Shown piece after piece: positions 26,469 to 41,400 of a stretch of 64,000 nt of DNA. Position 1 is the stretch's first letter. Each line of letters starts with the position of its first letter. The DNA comes from Piscicola geometra (taxonomy: Eukaryota; Annelida; Clitellata; Hirudinida; Piscicolidae): contig OX030956.1 in NCBI GenBank assembly GCA_943735955.1, positions 12,270,894 through 12,334,893 on the forward strand. The letters are read 5' to 3'. The notes under the pieces were generated by a model. That model was not told the origin of the DNA. It searched no databases and saw only the letters and a program-made list of their open reading frames with translations. The translations under genes were made by a program, and so were the position numbers.

Positions 26469-29400
26469 ATGCAGATGTCCAGTGACGCGGAAAACCGGGT
26501 GATTTTGAATGTTGGTGGAATAAGGCATGAGACCTACAAGGTGCTTGCAATTGTGCCTCATGGAGTTTGCCATGTTGGAATGAAAGGATGTTTGAATTAA
26601 TATAGAAAATTGAATTTATTTGCTTAAGAGGGAATACATTTAAACCAATAAAATACTAACTTGACAAAATATATATAATCAAACTTTAACAAATCACAAC
26701 ATTGAAACTATCACAAAAACATTTTCAATTTCCACAACTACTACAAAAACCACCCCAACAACCACTACAACACATTCCAACCACCACAACAACCACAAGC
26801 ACTACAAAAACTATCACAACCTTCCCCTCACAACAACCACATTCCCAACAACCACCACCCCAACAACTATCTCAACAAACTCTAACAACCACAACAACCA
26901 CAACAACAACCACTACAACAACCAACAGGCCACCCTCAAGAAGATCCCAGCCACTCGTCTCTCCCGCCTCACCGAAGCCCTCGCCAACTACGACACCGTC
27001 CTCAACGAGTACTTCTTCGACCGGTCAGCTGCCATAAGAATATTTAAAAAATCATGATCTGTTTAAAAAAAAAATTTGTTTTTTAAATAACTCGTATATC
27101 TTATGTTTTTATTCATAAAAAGTAATTTTTTATTACCTCATAAGCTCGTGTTGTTTCACTGCAATAAAATCCATGTTTTAAAGTTTCAAAATATTTTTAT
27201 CTGTTCTGAAAATCCATTTAAATACAAGACGGAAACGCTGAATGGGTCCTACGTATACGGACTTGTGTGCTTCAACATGTGCAAGCTCTCGTTTTATGAG
27301 ACATTTCGTTGTAATATTCTCACTTTTATTAAAGCATAGAAATTTCTCTAATCATTTTTTTCTCTCTTCCCATATTATTGTCGTTTTTACGATGCTTTCA
27401 ATGTTTTTACGATTCCCAAAGCCTTTAACTCGCTTCCTAATTTGGTTTTAGGGATGCTGCGATGTAATTTATATTCATAAACACTAAGAGCCGTTCCCAC
27501 AACGCTTTAAAAGCTTTAGACAATATAAATGTTACGTGTTAAAATTTTATTTCAACAAAAGTTTATTTGTTCAACAAATTCTGAAGCAAAAAGTCATTTC
27601 AAAAAGAATATATAAAAAAAAGCAAAAAGAAATGCATCAAAATAAAAAGATACAAAATAAATATAAAAACATTTTTTTGAACGGCTTGGCTTGACAGCAT
27701 TAGAAAAGCATTTGACAAGGATGTCATTAAAACCTTGGTGGACTGCATTGGCTGCAAGGTCAAACGATGGGAGAGGTGAAGGCAACCAAGATAAACCCAT
27801 CAAAGGTCGAAAAGATCATTGGATGAATTGTTAAGAAAAACATTTTCACTTGACCACCGCAAATGAAAAACAAATCAATTAAAACCGCAGCATCGGTCAC
27901 TCTGCGATCAAGCTCGTTCAGATGCCAGCGAAAAAGACTGTGATTTGGTGGAATTTTGCAATCAGTTCGATTGCGAATGATTGCTGCAATCTCCATCATG
28001 AGCTTTCCACTAACATCAACAAGAAGGCCGTCGTGCCATTCATCATCGCTATCAGGCATCCACGTCTACTACCATGACTACCGACAAAATATCATAATCA
28101 TCACCAAAAATCATCATCATCACTACCAAAAAAATAGCATCATTATCCCTACCACAGCCACTATTACCACAACACTAAAATCACCACCACAGCCACACCA
28201 CCAGAAATACCACACCACCACCACTTCCCTCACAGCCACACGACCAAAACCTCACCACCACCACCACCCTCACAGACACCCTGGTGTGTTCGCGCAGATT
28301 CTGAACTACTACAGAACAGGCAAGCTGCATTACCCCACCGACGTGTGTGGTCCACTCTTTGAAGAGGAACTGGAGTTCTGGGGCTTGGATGCGAACCAGG
28401 TGAGAGGGAGGGGGCAGGGTTGGGTGGTGAAAAAATGAGGGGATTGGAGGTGTGGGTGGACGAAAGGGAGACGTGAATTGAAGGAGAGTCTAGTGAATTG
28501 TTTTTTATTCCTTGAAGATGGTTTAATTGCAATAGTTAAAAAGGACAGTATTTAATAGAGTGAAAAGGTTTTAGGATTCTATGTACTGACGAGGAGTTGG
28601 TATTGAGGTTGTTGGAGGGGGTTTTGGTTCCATTCGTTGGAGAACGGTCTTCGAAGTTTCCTTCTTTAATGACTGGTATCCTGGAAACGTTGACGAAGGA
28701 TGATTTTCATAAAATTATTTTTCGAATATTTTTCGATTTTGTTAAAGAAATCTTTCCCGATTTTTTCCCGCTATTTTTAGTATAAAACACGCAATTTTTT
28801 GATTCGCTGTCAGTTCTCATTATGCACAAGTGTTAAGCGTCACTCGTCAAATATAAAAAAATAAATAATTAAGATTTTTGCTTTTTGAAACGTTTTTGAA
28901 ATAAAAGAATCTAATTTCGGATTTCAAAACTTTTTTGATAAGCAAAAAAGAATTTAATGAGTGTGAAGTTACCATGAAAGCTGCTTTTCAATAAAAACTT
29001 TTCTTATTTTTTATTTTTAGGAAAAAAGGGAAAGCACTTTGCATAGAAGGAAAGACTCTCGCGGACAAGCAAGCTAATTTGATCCAAATCGAATTTTGAA
29101 AAGGCTGTTATAGAACCTCCATAGACAAATTGGATGGCTAAGTTATGAAGATGGCGTAGGGATGCCCCAAGAACCTAGTTCTTTTGGAGATTGCGTGCTT
29201 CGGAATGAATCAAAAGTTCGTGAAATCAAGGAAAAGCAACGATCTCGGAACGAAGAAGCATTTATTTATGATCAGCACGACATCAAAAGTTGGAACATAT
29301 GTGATAGTACCCAAGATCAGTTGGGACGCTGATTCATCAGTCTTCCAGGCTGTTGAACGGCCCTGAGGAGGCATAAACACTGAGATTCGCTGAGGTTTTC

Positions 29401-32400
29401 AGAAAGATCCAAGCGTTAAAGTCGGTATATGACCTTATGTTTTTCCTTATATTTTGAAAGGAAAATATAAACGTTTAAATGTTTATGAGATGGTGATGTG
29501 AGGAAGAAATTTGAAGCAATCTTTAATAAAGATTTGAATTTCATTGTGAAAATGTATTCTTTAACAAAATATATTGAAAAGCAGAAAGAAAATATATAAA
29601 AAGTTATAAAATAAAAAAACTCTGAAATTTAAGGCAAAACGAAAGATTTAAGAATGCAATAAAAGGTTAGCATGCTCCATTCCACAGTGCCCTAAAGCCC
29701 TGTCATACACAATGCAAAATTAATTTTTTTAAATTATGCACAAAAGCAAAAGAGTTTCAAAAGAGTTTTCAAGTTGAAATATAAAATTTTGAGAGTGTAA
29801 ATGTTTCCCATCAAAATAAAAAGTAATGATTTGAAACAGTCCGATATTTTTCAATTTTTACGGTAAGCAATCATTTTTAAAAGCCTCTCAAATAAACTTA
29901 ACAAAATAGATAATTTTATAAAAAAGCTTAATTTATAAAAAATCTTTGTACCCACCCACCTATCCATGCATCCATGCATCCATGCGTCCATGCATCCATG
30001 CGTCATGCATCCATGCATCCATGCATCCATGCACCATGCATCCATGCATTCATGCGTCCATGCATGCATGCATCCACGCAGGTAGAGCCGTGTTGTTGGA
30101 TGACGTACACGGCGCACAGGGACACCCAGGACACCCTGCAAATTCTCGATCGGTTGGAACTCGACACCGACAAGCCCACCGAAGAGTACATCATGAAGAA
30201 GTTTGTGGGGTGAGAGTGCTGGTAGTGGGGGTGGGAGTGGGATTGATGATAGAGGGAGTGATGGTGGAAGAGGGGGGGGGAATGGGTTGGTGATAAAGTT
30301 GTACAGTGGTCGAGTTGGAAGTGTAATCGGGAAAGAAGGAAATGAGTGGTGAAGTGAACCACACAACACACCACCTAGAACATAAAACCACAAAACCACA
30401 CAATCCACAAAAACACACAAAATACAACCACACAACCACAAAGCACACAAACACATAAAACCCCATAACACATACACACACACAAATTACAGAACCACAA
30501 AACTCATGAGAAGACAAGCACAAAACAACACACAAAACAACACACAGGTTTGCATTGGACGACCGCTACTTCAGCGGAACTCTCACCTGTTGGCAACGAA
30601 TCAAACCTCGAATCTGGGCTCTGTTCGAGGAGCCCTACAGTTCCCAATCAGCCAAGGTCGGGGTGCTATTTGCGTTTATTTGATTTTTTTAATTCCACAG
30701 GAAATATTCTAAAAGGATATACAAATAGATGGCTCCTTATAGACAGCCATGTTTCATTACTTAGAGGCGTAGTTATTGTGGAGGTTTATTGGGGATTGGG
30801 TTGATCCGAGAAAGGGAATTTTGATTTATTTTAACATTTACAAATTGTTGGTTAGTTTTTCAAGAACAGCTTTATTTTTGGTATAAACTATATTCTTAAT
30901 GTTCTGTTTTAGTTTATATTTGATTGTGTATTAAAACATGAAACATCTCATTTATATATATTTTTTATAATTTTCCTTTCTTAATTTTCACCGTTCATAA
31001 TAATAATAATAATAATAATAAAAATAATAAAATTCATTTATATAGCGCTAAGACACGCAACAGAAGCGCTCTTTGTCAGGTACTTAGTGGAATAATAATA
31101 ATAATAAAATAAATAAATAATAAATAATAAATCATGAAATAAATGACTGAGTAAATGACTACAAATGAATGACTAAGTGAATAAGTCAATGATATAAAAG
31201 AAAATAAGAGAAAAGATGATTAATTAAATGCTAGTTGAAAGTAATGAGTTGTTAATTTTTTCTTGAATATTGATAGGGATGTGCTGTTTCTGATGTGTGG
31301 TGGTAGGCTGTTCCAGATTGATGGTGATGAGTGGCAGAATGCAACGTTGGCTATGTTGGTTCTTAAAGGAGCTTTAAGTAATGTCGTAGTGGATGATGAA
31401 CGAAGATGTTTATTGCTGTTTTTGATGGTGAGTAGGTTTTTGAGCGCCTTTGTTCATGATTCGTTGGAGTCGAATCTCTTGTTGTTGAGGAATGTTGTAT
31501 AGTGTACTATTACAATAGTCTAACCTTGATATTACTAAGCATCTAATGAGTGATGAAGCTATAGTTGTTGATAGGAATGGTCTGATATGTTTGATAGCTT
31601 TAAGATGATAATTACATGATTGAGTTATTAAGGTGATGTGATTATTAAAGTTTAGTTTTGAGTCAAGTGTGATGCCACTTATTTATTTATTTGCATCATG
31701 TAATTTTATTTTCGGAGTATTTTATCTCAATTATATTAATAATAACATTTTTTACAATTTTTTTACAATTTTATAAGCTCATTTTAAATCAGCTCAAAGA
31801 TGTCGATCTTTTTTATTGACTCCCATTCTGCCATGAGCCCTCTGGATAATAACGAGACGTTATTAGCTGACTTGGATCGAATTTTTAATTATTTTTGAAG
31901 TTTTTTATAGATTAAAAAATAATTATGTTTTCTAACTAAATTTACTCGTTATTTGCTTTGTGGTTTTCTTTAATTAAATTGTTATACCTGTTGGAAATCC
32001 CGCTATGCCTGTCTTGTACAGAAGATTCTCTGAGCGCAGGGGCGCAACCAGCAAAAAATGCTGGGGGGGGCTCAACTTTAGTTAAAAAAAATAATTGTTT
32101 AATCCATTTACCGCAGCTGTTGCGTTTTGCAACATCAATTTTTATATTTTTTTGCCGTTTTTATACCGAGTTTTTTCACATATTTTGTACAATAAATTTT
32201 AAATTTTAATTTTAAAAGTTAAATTTCAACTTTTTTAATTTTATTATTTATAGTCTTTTATATCCTGTTCACATTTAAAATTTCTCAAAACAATCTTTCT
32301 TCGCTTTCTTAGATAATTGTTCAATTTTTTCGTTCGATTTTTAGTATATTTATACAAATTTAGTCTTAATTTCGGTGTGAAAAGATAGTTAATACTTAAA

Positions 32401-35400
32401 TTAATTTTTTAAATATTTAAAATAACTTGCAAAACGTTTTCAATGTTTTTAAAAATCAATGGTGCGTTTTCGCAACTTTGACATAAAATGATTTCATATG
32501 ATTTTTAATAAGTCTAGTCATTATAATAATAATAAAATTATTATTTTAATGTTAATGTATTATGAAATTTATGAAATTAAAAGTTGAATTTTGTAGATGA
32601 ATGTTGATTTTTATATTTCGATAAAAATTTCAAACCGCAAATGCTTCACACTTGAAGCTTTTATTGAAAAGAATATAGTTTTTTATCCTCTCATAGGTAG
32701 AATATAAAATTAAAATAAAGATAACATTCGACCACAGTGTCGTCTTTGAAACAGCGCGACAGTTTATGAGTGCTGTTGTAATTCATGTTAAATAATTTGC
32801 TTTGTTGTAATTAAAATAATTATTATTAATAATATAACAAATAAAATAATTAGAAGTCTGAATTTTATCGAACTATTCGCAATTGAAATTTATTTCTGTT
32901 TAATAAATGTGGTTTGAATCAATTTATTTAGGATTTCTTACTGTACATAAGTATGTCACACTTCCCGCTCACGTTGCGTTTGCGCAACATTTTGCCCCAT
33001 TAAAACATTGAAATAATTGTTTTCAATTTTGCTTGAGTTATTCTTATAACCATATAATGCAAGTCTAAATGTGAAATTCATTTTAACTTTTTTTCTCGGG
33101 TAGCGGCGGTAAATGGGCTAAATAAAAACTACCAATTATAATTGATAAAGAATTTAGATAGTTTATTAATGATACAAAAGAAAAACTACAAACTAAGTTG
33201 CATAGTATTCTTAAAGTTACGTCATCATTTTTTAAACTAAGGTAAAAAGTAAAAAAATAAGTTTGATATGAGATCCTAAACAGTCTATAATTTTTTTTCA
33301 AATATTTAGTTTCAACTAAATTTTGATGTGTTTTCAGTTACAAAATAATTTTTCGATCAGTTTGTGAAAATCTTTTCACCATTTCATTTACTGGAAGAAG
33401 TGCAGTAGCGGTTTTGGTAGCAGATATTCTCAAACAAGCTTTGCAAACGACATGCAGATACAGTCGTCTTAAGATGAATTTTAATAAGCCGAAGTTTAAA
33501 AAATGCTCTTTCTGCATCTGATGAAGTAACTGGTAGACTCAGAACAACATCGAGCATATAATGCAACTCGGGCTGAAGGCTTGTGGCTCAAAAGAGTTCT
33601 TGCAGTTCGATACATGAAATGAGATCAGACTGATCCGCACGTAAACTTGATGTGTTGATGTGATTTTGAGCTGTCTTTACACAGTTTCAGCATCCTTTCC
33701 ATGAAGGTTGGATAATTCTGAAAGCTCGAGAGTTATTTTGTCTATCTGATTTGTTCTTTATATACTGTGTCATGGCATAAAAAATTTACATATAAAAAGT
33801 GTAAAGATTTAAAAGTGTAGTTAAGGTCTAGTGGTGCTCTATTTCTTCTCAGAATTTGTGACATGTTAGTGTTATTTTTGTGGGATCTCTATGTTCTTTG
33901 TTGATATATGAAATGTTTCGTGAGATAAGACCCGATGGCCATCCAAAGAAAATATCATTGTTCTATGGCATATTGAAAAATTCATTACCCCCCCCCCCCC
34001 CCACCACCAAAAAAACTCATCGATTTTCAAAAAATTGCGAAACCCCTTGTTGCGCCACTGCCTGAGCGTTCACATCACGTCACACCATGTCAAGAATTCA
34101 ATCTTTTAAAAGTCTAATAATACATTCTTAGATTTGATAGAGATTCTACGTTTTTCGAATAACAAGTTTGCACCCCAGAAATATATAAGTTTTTCTCAAA
34201 TTATTTATATAGTCATTTAATGTGAATACACAGTAACTTACTGTGAGTGAGTATATCGGTTCTGTAGTGTAGTGGTTATCACGCTCGCCTCACACGCGAG
34301 AGGTCCTGGGTTCGAAACCCAGCAGAACCAATTTTTGAATAAAAATAGGCTCTCTTAAAACAAAATAAATAAACCCGGTAAAATTTATTTTTTGAAAATT
34401 AAAAATGTCGTTTAAAAAAGTAAGTTATTGGGAAAAAAAGTTGTATACTGTAAAATTATAGTTTTGCAATTTATTAATTTTTTAATCAGACTGTTAATAA
34501 TAATAAATATTAGCCAGTAGAAGCCAATTTTAAAACGAGATTTTTTTTCCCAGCCAGTGCAGTTTCCATACATAATCAATTTGTTTTATATCTTTCGATC
34601 ACAACCCAACTTCACCCTAACCCCATCTCATCCCAACCCCACCTTACCCTAGCCCTATCACACTAAAACCCATTCACTACAGTCCCACCCCCATCTCACC
34701 TCATCCTCACCCCACCCACCAAAACCACCACAACCCACCAACCACAACCACCACAGGGAGTAGCGATTGTGAGCGTCTTCTTCATCCTCATCTCCATCTT
34801 CACTTTCTGCCTCAAAACACATCCAAGTCTCAGGGTGGCCGTCAACCGCAACTCAAGCCGCCACGACAATAACAGCAGCCACTCCTATTTCATCTTCAAC
34901 AAAAACAAGCAGCACCACAAGAGTAGGGAGTACAGCGATGGGAGGGACACATATGGCGAGGGTGACGATGGTGGGTATGAAAACTATGGGGAAAGATATT
35001 CAAATTTGGAGCGTAGGAAAAGATCGGAGAAAAGTATTTTTGAAACAGCCTCTGAACCTCCATCTACACACAAAACAACAGACAAGAACCAACCATCTGC
35101 TTCATCCCACAGAACACCCGTCTCTCCACTCTCTCTTCAAAATAAAAACCCAAACGACCAAAGAAAACCACCAAAATCAACATCAACAACAACAAAACCT
35201 CGAATCATTCATCCAGACAACCAGTATACCACCACCACCAGCAGCACCAGCAGCAGCAGGAAGCCCTCTACAACCAAGCAGAAGAGACCGGGTTCCCAGC
35301 GCTCAGGCAAGTCAAGACGAGGAAACCCAACGGTCGAGAGGCGCACCGAACCGCATGACGCCTTCTTCTACATCGAGTGTCTCTGCAACGCTTGGTTCAC

Positions 35401-38400
35401 CTTCGAATTGATCATCAGGTCGCTTGAAAATTGCGCTATATTAAAAAATAAATAAACATCATAAAGGCAATATCAGATATATTTTGTCGAGATAGTTTTT
35501 TTTTAATAAAGGTTTCTTATTCATAAAAATATGTTATTCAAAATCATTTAATCATCAGTGATATGAGTTTGCAGCATCGTTTGCCATCAATACACCTCGC
35601 ACCTGGCCATTATACTTTCTCAAATCTGCCATAAATCTTTTTAATGACCCCAAACACTCAATAAACCCTGCTATTAACTCTCCAATCAACTCCGCCATCA
35701 CTTCACAACCCCATAATCACGAGCTAGAATTTCAAAACATACTAACCATCCTTTCTTCCATTTCTTTAACTTCCCCAAAAAGTCTCTCCACATTTTTTTT
35801 TCTCCACTTCATTCAATTCATCGTTGTCTCATCTATCTCACCTCTTCCATTTCACATCAGTTCCCTCCCAAACTCTCGCATCAACCCTCACAGGTTCATA
35901 GTTTCCCCATCAAAGTTCTCCTTCATCAAAACTCCAGTCAACCTCATCGACTTCGTGGCCACTTTTTCCTTCTACCTCGATCTCATCATGACCAGGTCCA
36001 CTTTTCTCCGAAACCATTTTTGGTCCGACGCAGTCTTTTCCAAGGCGTTATAATCGAAAATGTTAAAAGATGGGAATATTCAATAGAACAGTGTTTGTAA
36101 TGTTTTACGAAAAAAACATTGTATGATACAGTAAGTAAGAAAAAATACAATACAATAAGTTTGAAAAAATGCAATACAATACAATAAGTTAGAACAACAT
36201 ACAATACCATACAATACCATACAATAAAATGAATTAGAAAAACATACAATAAAATAAGTTAGAACAGCATACAATACCATAAAATAAAATCACGACAAAC
36301 ATGAAATATTCTGCACTCTTAAATTCTTGAAAACCTTCTGAAAGTTGAATGAGGAAGCATATGGAGCAGCACGCTTCAGAAACAACAGCCTCGACGCGTG
36401 AAAGTAGTTTAGACAGTTCTGGGAGGTTCACGGAAAATTAATGACAGGCAATGGTATATGCATAACTTAAAAAATCTATAAAATTAAATGAAATTTCATC
36501 AAAAAAAATTATTAGGAATTTGAATAAATTTAAGACAGTTCTTCAACAACAAATTCTATTTGTTTTAAAATGGGAGCAGATCTATTTGTCTTTTGGGCAT
36601 CCACCCTTCAAGCACTTCGCGCCACCTATGTTTAAAGCAGTCGCTCCGGGAAACTCCGTTTAGTAAATCAAAATATTATTAAATAAAAATAAAATATATG
36701 AGTTATTTGATATTTTTTTTAATTCAAACATCCATTTTGAAATACATGAAACTATGCAATTTAAACACCACCAGATTCAACAAGGACAACGACATTCTCG
36801 AGTTCTTCAGCATCATCCGCATCATGCGTCTCTTCAAACTGACCAGGCACTCGCCGGGCCTCAAAATCCTCATCCACACCTTCAAGGCATCTGCCCACGA
36901 ACTCTCGCTCCTCATCTTCTTCCTCGTCATCGGCATCGTCATCTTCGCATCGCTCGTCTACTACGCCGAGAAAATCCAGCCGAACCCCGAGAACTGCTTC
37001 AACTCCATCCCGGTGGGTCTGTGGTGGGCCATCGTCACCATGACGACAGTCGGCTACGGAGACATGACGCCCAAGACGTACCTGGGCATGTTCGTTGGTT
37101 CGTTGTGCGCTCTCACCGGAGTGCTGACGATCGCCCTGCCTGTGCCGGTGATCGTCTCCAACTTTGAAATGTTCTACTCGCACACGCAAGCGAGGGCCAA
37201 GCTGCCCAAGCAACGCAGGAGGATTCTCCCGGTCGAGGCGGTCAGACCCAAAACTTCTCGCAGCAACCAGCCGCACATTCCGCTCACTCGCAAGATGCCG
37301 TTGCTGCCGGGCAGTGGTGCTGCTGCCGCCGTTGCCGCCATGGCCGCTGCGTCAGCATTGAACGAGAGTGGCCAGGGAAAGATCAGTGCACTTTTTCAGA
37401 AACCACTGCTCAGTTTCACGATGCAGAGTGGCTCAGGTTGTGGCAATGAAGCAGCGACTGATGCGAGTGACAGAAGCAGTGATGATGGCAGTGTCGGTAG
37501 TGGCGTGATGAATAACAGACAAAAACTCAACGGAACGAGAAAAAATTCGCAAACTGTTTCGGAACTTGAAAGTAAAATTAATTTTGTAAATAATTCTGAG
37601 TCATATCAGACGAAATCGAAACAACAAACTGTACAGCAAAGACAATTCCAACTACAAAATCATGTTCAACAACAACAACAATTCCATACACAGCTTCATT
37701 CTTCCAACCGGTCCTTACAAAAGTTGGACGACACGCTCTGGTCTGTCGAACTCCCACGTTCTGAAGGAAGGAGAAAACACTTGAAAGGTTGGTCCATCAT
37801 CGTCATCATCATCATCAAAACTTTCATCGTCATCTTCATCATCATCATCACCATCACCAACATCATCATCATAATTATCCCACCATTTTTATTGCATGCA
37901 ACTCATCTCCCATAAACACTAACTAACCCTTTCGATTACTCATCAGCACAAATAGCTGCCGTGCCAATATCAAAAGCAATGATTGTCATTTTAGAATGGC
38001 AAGTAAAAATGTCTTTTCGATGGAAGTCAGGCTGCGACTCAACGAGAACAATGGCGCTCGCATGCAATCGGGTGACTCTCTGCAAGCGGATTATTTTCAC
38101 TAATTGATTTTTGCTCTGATAAATGGCTGTTTGATGAGGATTCATCATTTCATCGCAAAGCCACCGTCCCCAGTGAAAGTTGTATTTGATAATAATCAAA
38201 AAATGTATTTTTTTGTTTGGAGTTGAGTTCTAGTTATGTGTTTTGTTTTGTTAAAATTGTTTAGAAAAATTTCTGTTAGTATTTAAAAAAACTTGTTTTT
38301 ATGCGTTGTAAGGTGCAAGAGTCTTTGAAATGCTGCTTTAGGTTTTTAAATTCTTTTTTTAATGCTAAAAATTCTAACGATTATTTTATTGCCAAGAAAG

Positions 38401-41400
38401 TGCCAATTCTTTGCTTTTATGGCCTAATATTTTTATTACTATAAATTCAAGAGCAATCTTTTGTCTTTATCTAAAGCATCATAAAACAAAGAAGAAACAA
38501 ACTTATTTTAAATAAAAAAAAGTAATCATGATCCTACTTGAAAAAGCATAAAAATAATAGCAGATTTATAAAGTCAAAAGCTTCAAATCTCAGCCTAAAG
38601 TTCTTTTTGCAAGCTCCACATGGCCTTCACTTTTCATCTTTCGATGTTTTCTAACAAATTTTTATTATAAAAATAAAACTATTATTTTGACATTAAAATT
38701 AGAATTTATTCATTAACAAGTTTAACAGAATAACTTTTAAGTTTTTTAAGAATATGAAAGAAATAACAATCTTGAGGCTGTGTAAAAATAATTATAAATT
38801 GTATTTATTTTATTTTCAAGATTCCATTTTCATTTTAGTCCCTGTGTACCACTTCCACTTCAAAAATGTGTCAAATTTGTAAAACAATTCATTTATAATT
38901 TCATTTGTCTTTCGATTAATCCACTCATCCAGCCATCCATCTTCTCATCCACCCGTCCATCCACTCATCCATCCTTCCTTCACGCAATGTTAATAATCCC
39001 TTTGTAAAAGCTTCCATTCCTTCATATTCTATTTGTTTAGAATCAGGTGCATGTCATTTAAAACAGGGATTCCGAAATTTTCAATTCAACATTAGGACAT
39101 TGAGGCAAGGCTTGTGGAATGTCCTTATCTTCGAGGTAAATATAAAAAGAAATTATCCTCTCCAAGACTGTTGACCGCTTGACCTCAATAAAATTTGAAC
39201 TAACAAAGTCATAATGCATTTCAATCGAATCTTTTTTGCAAAAGAATCTTTATAAATAATAATTTATTTTTATTTTTATTAAAAAACTATTATTTCAATG
39301 CTGAAGCAAAAAACAGGAAAAATATAAGATAATTTAGCCTCCCAAGAAATGGAGTTGTCTGTTGCGCAAATGAAATATGCAGCTAAGTGGCAAATAAATT
39401 TCATTTTTCTCTTTTTTTGTTGAACTTTGAGTTTTTCAAAAAAAAAATAACTAAAAATAAATTTTTCAAACATTTTTCAGTATTAATAAATAATTTATAA
39501 ATGTTTCGGAGTTTTCAAGTTAAGTTCCACTCTTTAAAACTGAAACAGATATTAATAGTTATCCATGCATTTCAGATAAGTCTTCTAACGTTGAAGATTT
39601 AAAAATCGTTAAGAATAAAATTCTCTTGTAGATCTAATGTTTCTTCATTAGATTTAAAAGCTTCTTCAATGCACCACTAACTTCTTCTCTTCCTCAAACA
39701 ATCTCAATCCTCCATCCTCCCTCCTCCCTCCTCCCTCCTCCATCTTCCCTCCTCCATCTTCCCTCCTCCATCCTCCCTCCTCCATCCTCCCTCCTCCATT
39801 CTCCCTCCTCCATCCTCCCTCCTCCATCCTCTCTCCTCCATCCTCCCTCCTCCATCCTCCCTCCTCCATCCTCCCTCTTCCATCCTCTCTCCTCCATCCT
39901 CCCTCCTCCATCCTCCCTCCTCCATCCTCCCTCTTCCATCCTCCCTCCTCCATCCTCCCTCCTCCATCCTCCCTCCTCCATCCTCCCTCCTCCATCCTCC
40001 CTTCTCTCTCCTCCATCCTCCCTCCTCCATCCTCCATCCTCCCTCCTCCATCCTCCCTCCTCCATCCTCTCTCTTCCATTCTCCCTCCTCCCTCCTCCAT
40101 CCTCCCTCCTCCATCCTCCTTCCTCCATCCTCCATCCTCCTTCCTCCATCCTCCCTCCTCCATCCTCCCTCCTCCATCCTCCCTCCTCCATTCTCCCTCC
40201 TTCATCCTCCCTCCTCCATCCTCTCTTCTCCATCCTCCCTCCTCCATCCTCCCTCCTCCATCCTCCCTCCTCCATCCTCTCTCCTCCATCCTCCCTCCTC
40301 CATCCTCCCTCCTCCATCCTCCCTCCTCCATCCTCCCTCCTCCATCCTCCCTCCTCCATCCTCCCTCCTCCATCCTCCCTCCTCCATCCTCCCTCCTCCA
40401 TCCTCCCTCCTCCATCCTCCCTCCTCCATCCTCCCTCCTCTCTCCTCCATCCTCCTTCCTTATCCTCCCTCCTCCATCCTTCCTCCTCCATCCTCTCTCC
40501 TCCATCCACAATCCTCCCTCCTCCATCCTCCCTCTTCCATCCTTCCTCCTCCATCCTCCTTCCTCCATCCTCCATCCTCCCTCCTCCATCCTCCCTCCTC
40601 CATCCTCTCTCCTCCATCCTCCCTCCTCCATCCTCCCTCCTCCATCCTCCATCCTCCCTCCTCCATCCTCCCTCTTCCATCCTCCCTCCTCCATCCTTCC
40701 TCCTCCATTCTCCCTCCTCCATCCTCCCTCCTCCATCCTAACTCCTCCATCCTCCCACCTCCATCCTCCCTCCTCCATCCTTCCTCCTCCATCCTCCTTC
40801 CTCCATCCTCCCTCCTCCATCCTCTATCCTCCATCCTCCTTCATCCATCCTCCATCCTCTATCCTCCCTCCTCCCTCCTCCATCCTCCCTCCTCCATCCT
40901 CCCTCCTCCATCCTCCCTCCTCCATCCTCCCTCCTCCATCCTCCATCCTCCATCCTCCTTCCTCCATCCTCTATCCTCCATCCTCTCTCCTCCATCCTCC
41001 CTCCTCCATCCTCCCTCCTCCATCCTCCTTCCTCCATCCTCCCTCCTCCATCCTCCCTCCTCCATCCTCCCTCCTCCATCCTCCCTCCTCCATCCTCTAT
41101 CCTCCATTCTCCCTTCTCCATCCTCCCTCCTCCATCCTCCCTCCTCCATCCTCCCTCCTCCATCCTCCCTCCTCCATCCTCCATCCTCCATTCTCATTCC
41201 TCCATCTTCCCTCCTCCATTCTCCCTCCTCCATCTTCCCTCCTCTCTCCTCCATACTCCCTCCTCCATCCTCCCTCCTCCATCCTCCCTCCTCCATCCTC
41301 CTTCCTCCATCCTCCATCCTCCTTCCTCCATCCTCTATCCTCCATCCTCCCTCCTCCATCCTCCCTCCTCCATCCTCCCTCCTCTATCCTCCCTCCTCCA

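Noticed and set aside
29851..30535. Minus frames rich in Cys, Val and Leu that look like membrane segments
   Set aside because: They are antisense to the CA-rich acceptor tracts and to Shaw exons 4 and 5; the apparent hydrophobicity comes from the repeat.
36754..37276. Alternative-frame open stretches on both strands
   Set aside because: Shadows of the conserved Shaw exon 8, which is GC-richer and therefore lacks stops in other frames.
37750..37915. Exon 8 frame continuing to a stop at 37913 as the Shaw C-terminus
   Set aside because: The extension is CATCAT microsatellite translated as Ile runs; a donor at 37788 in the right phase for exon 9 is preferred, though a short isoform is possible.
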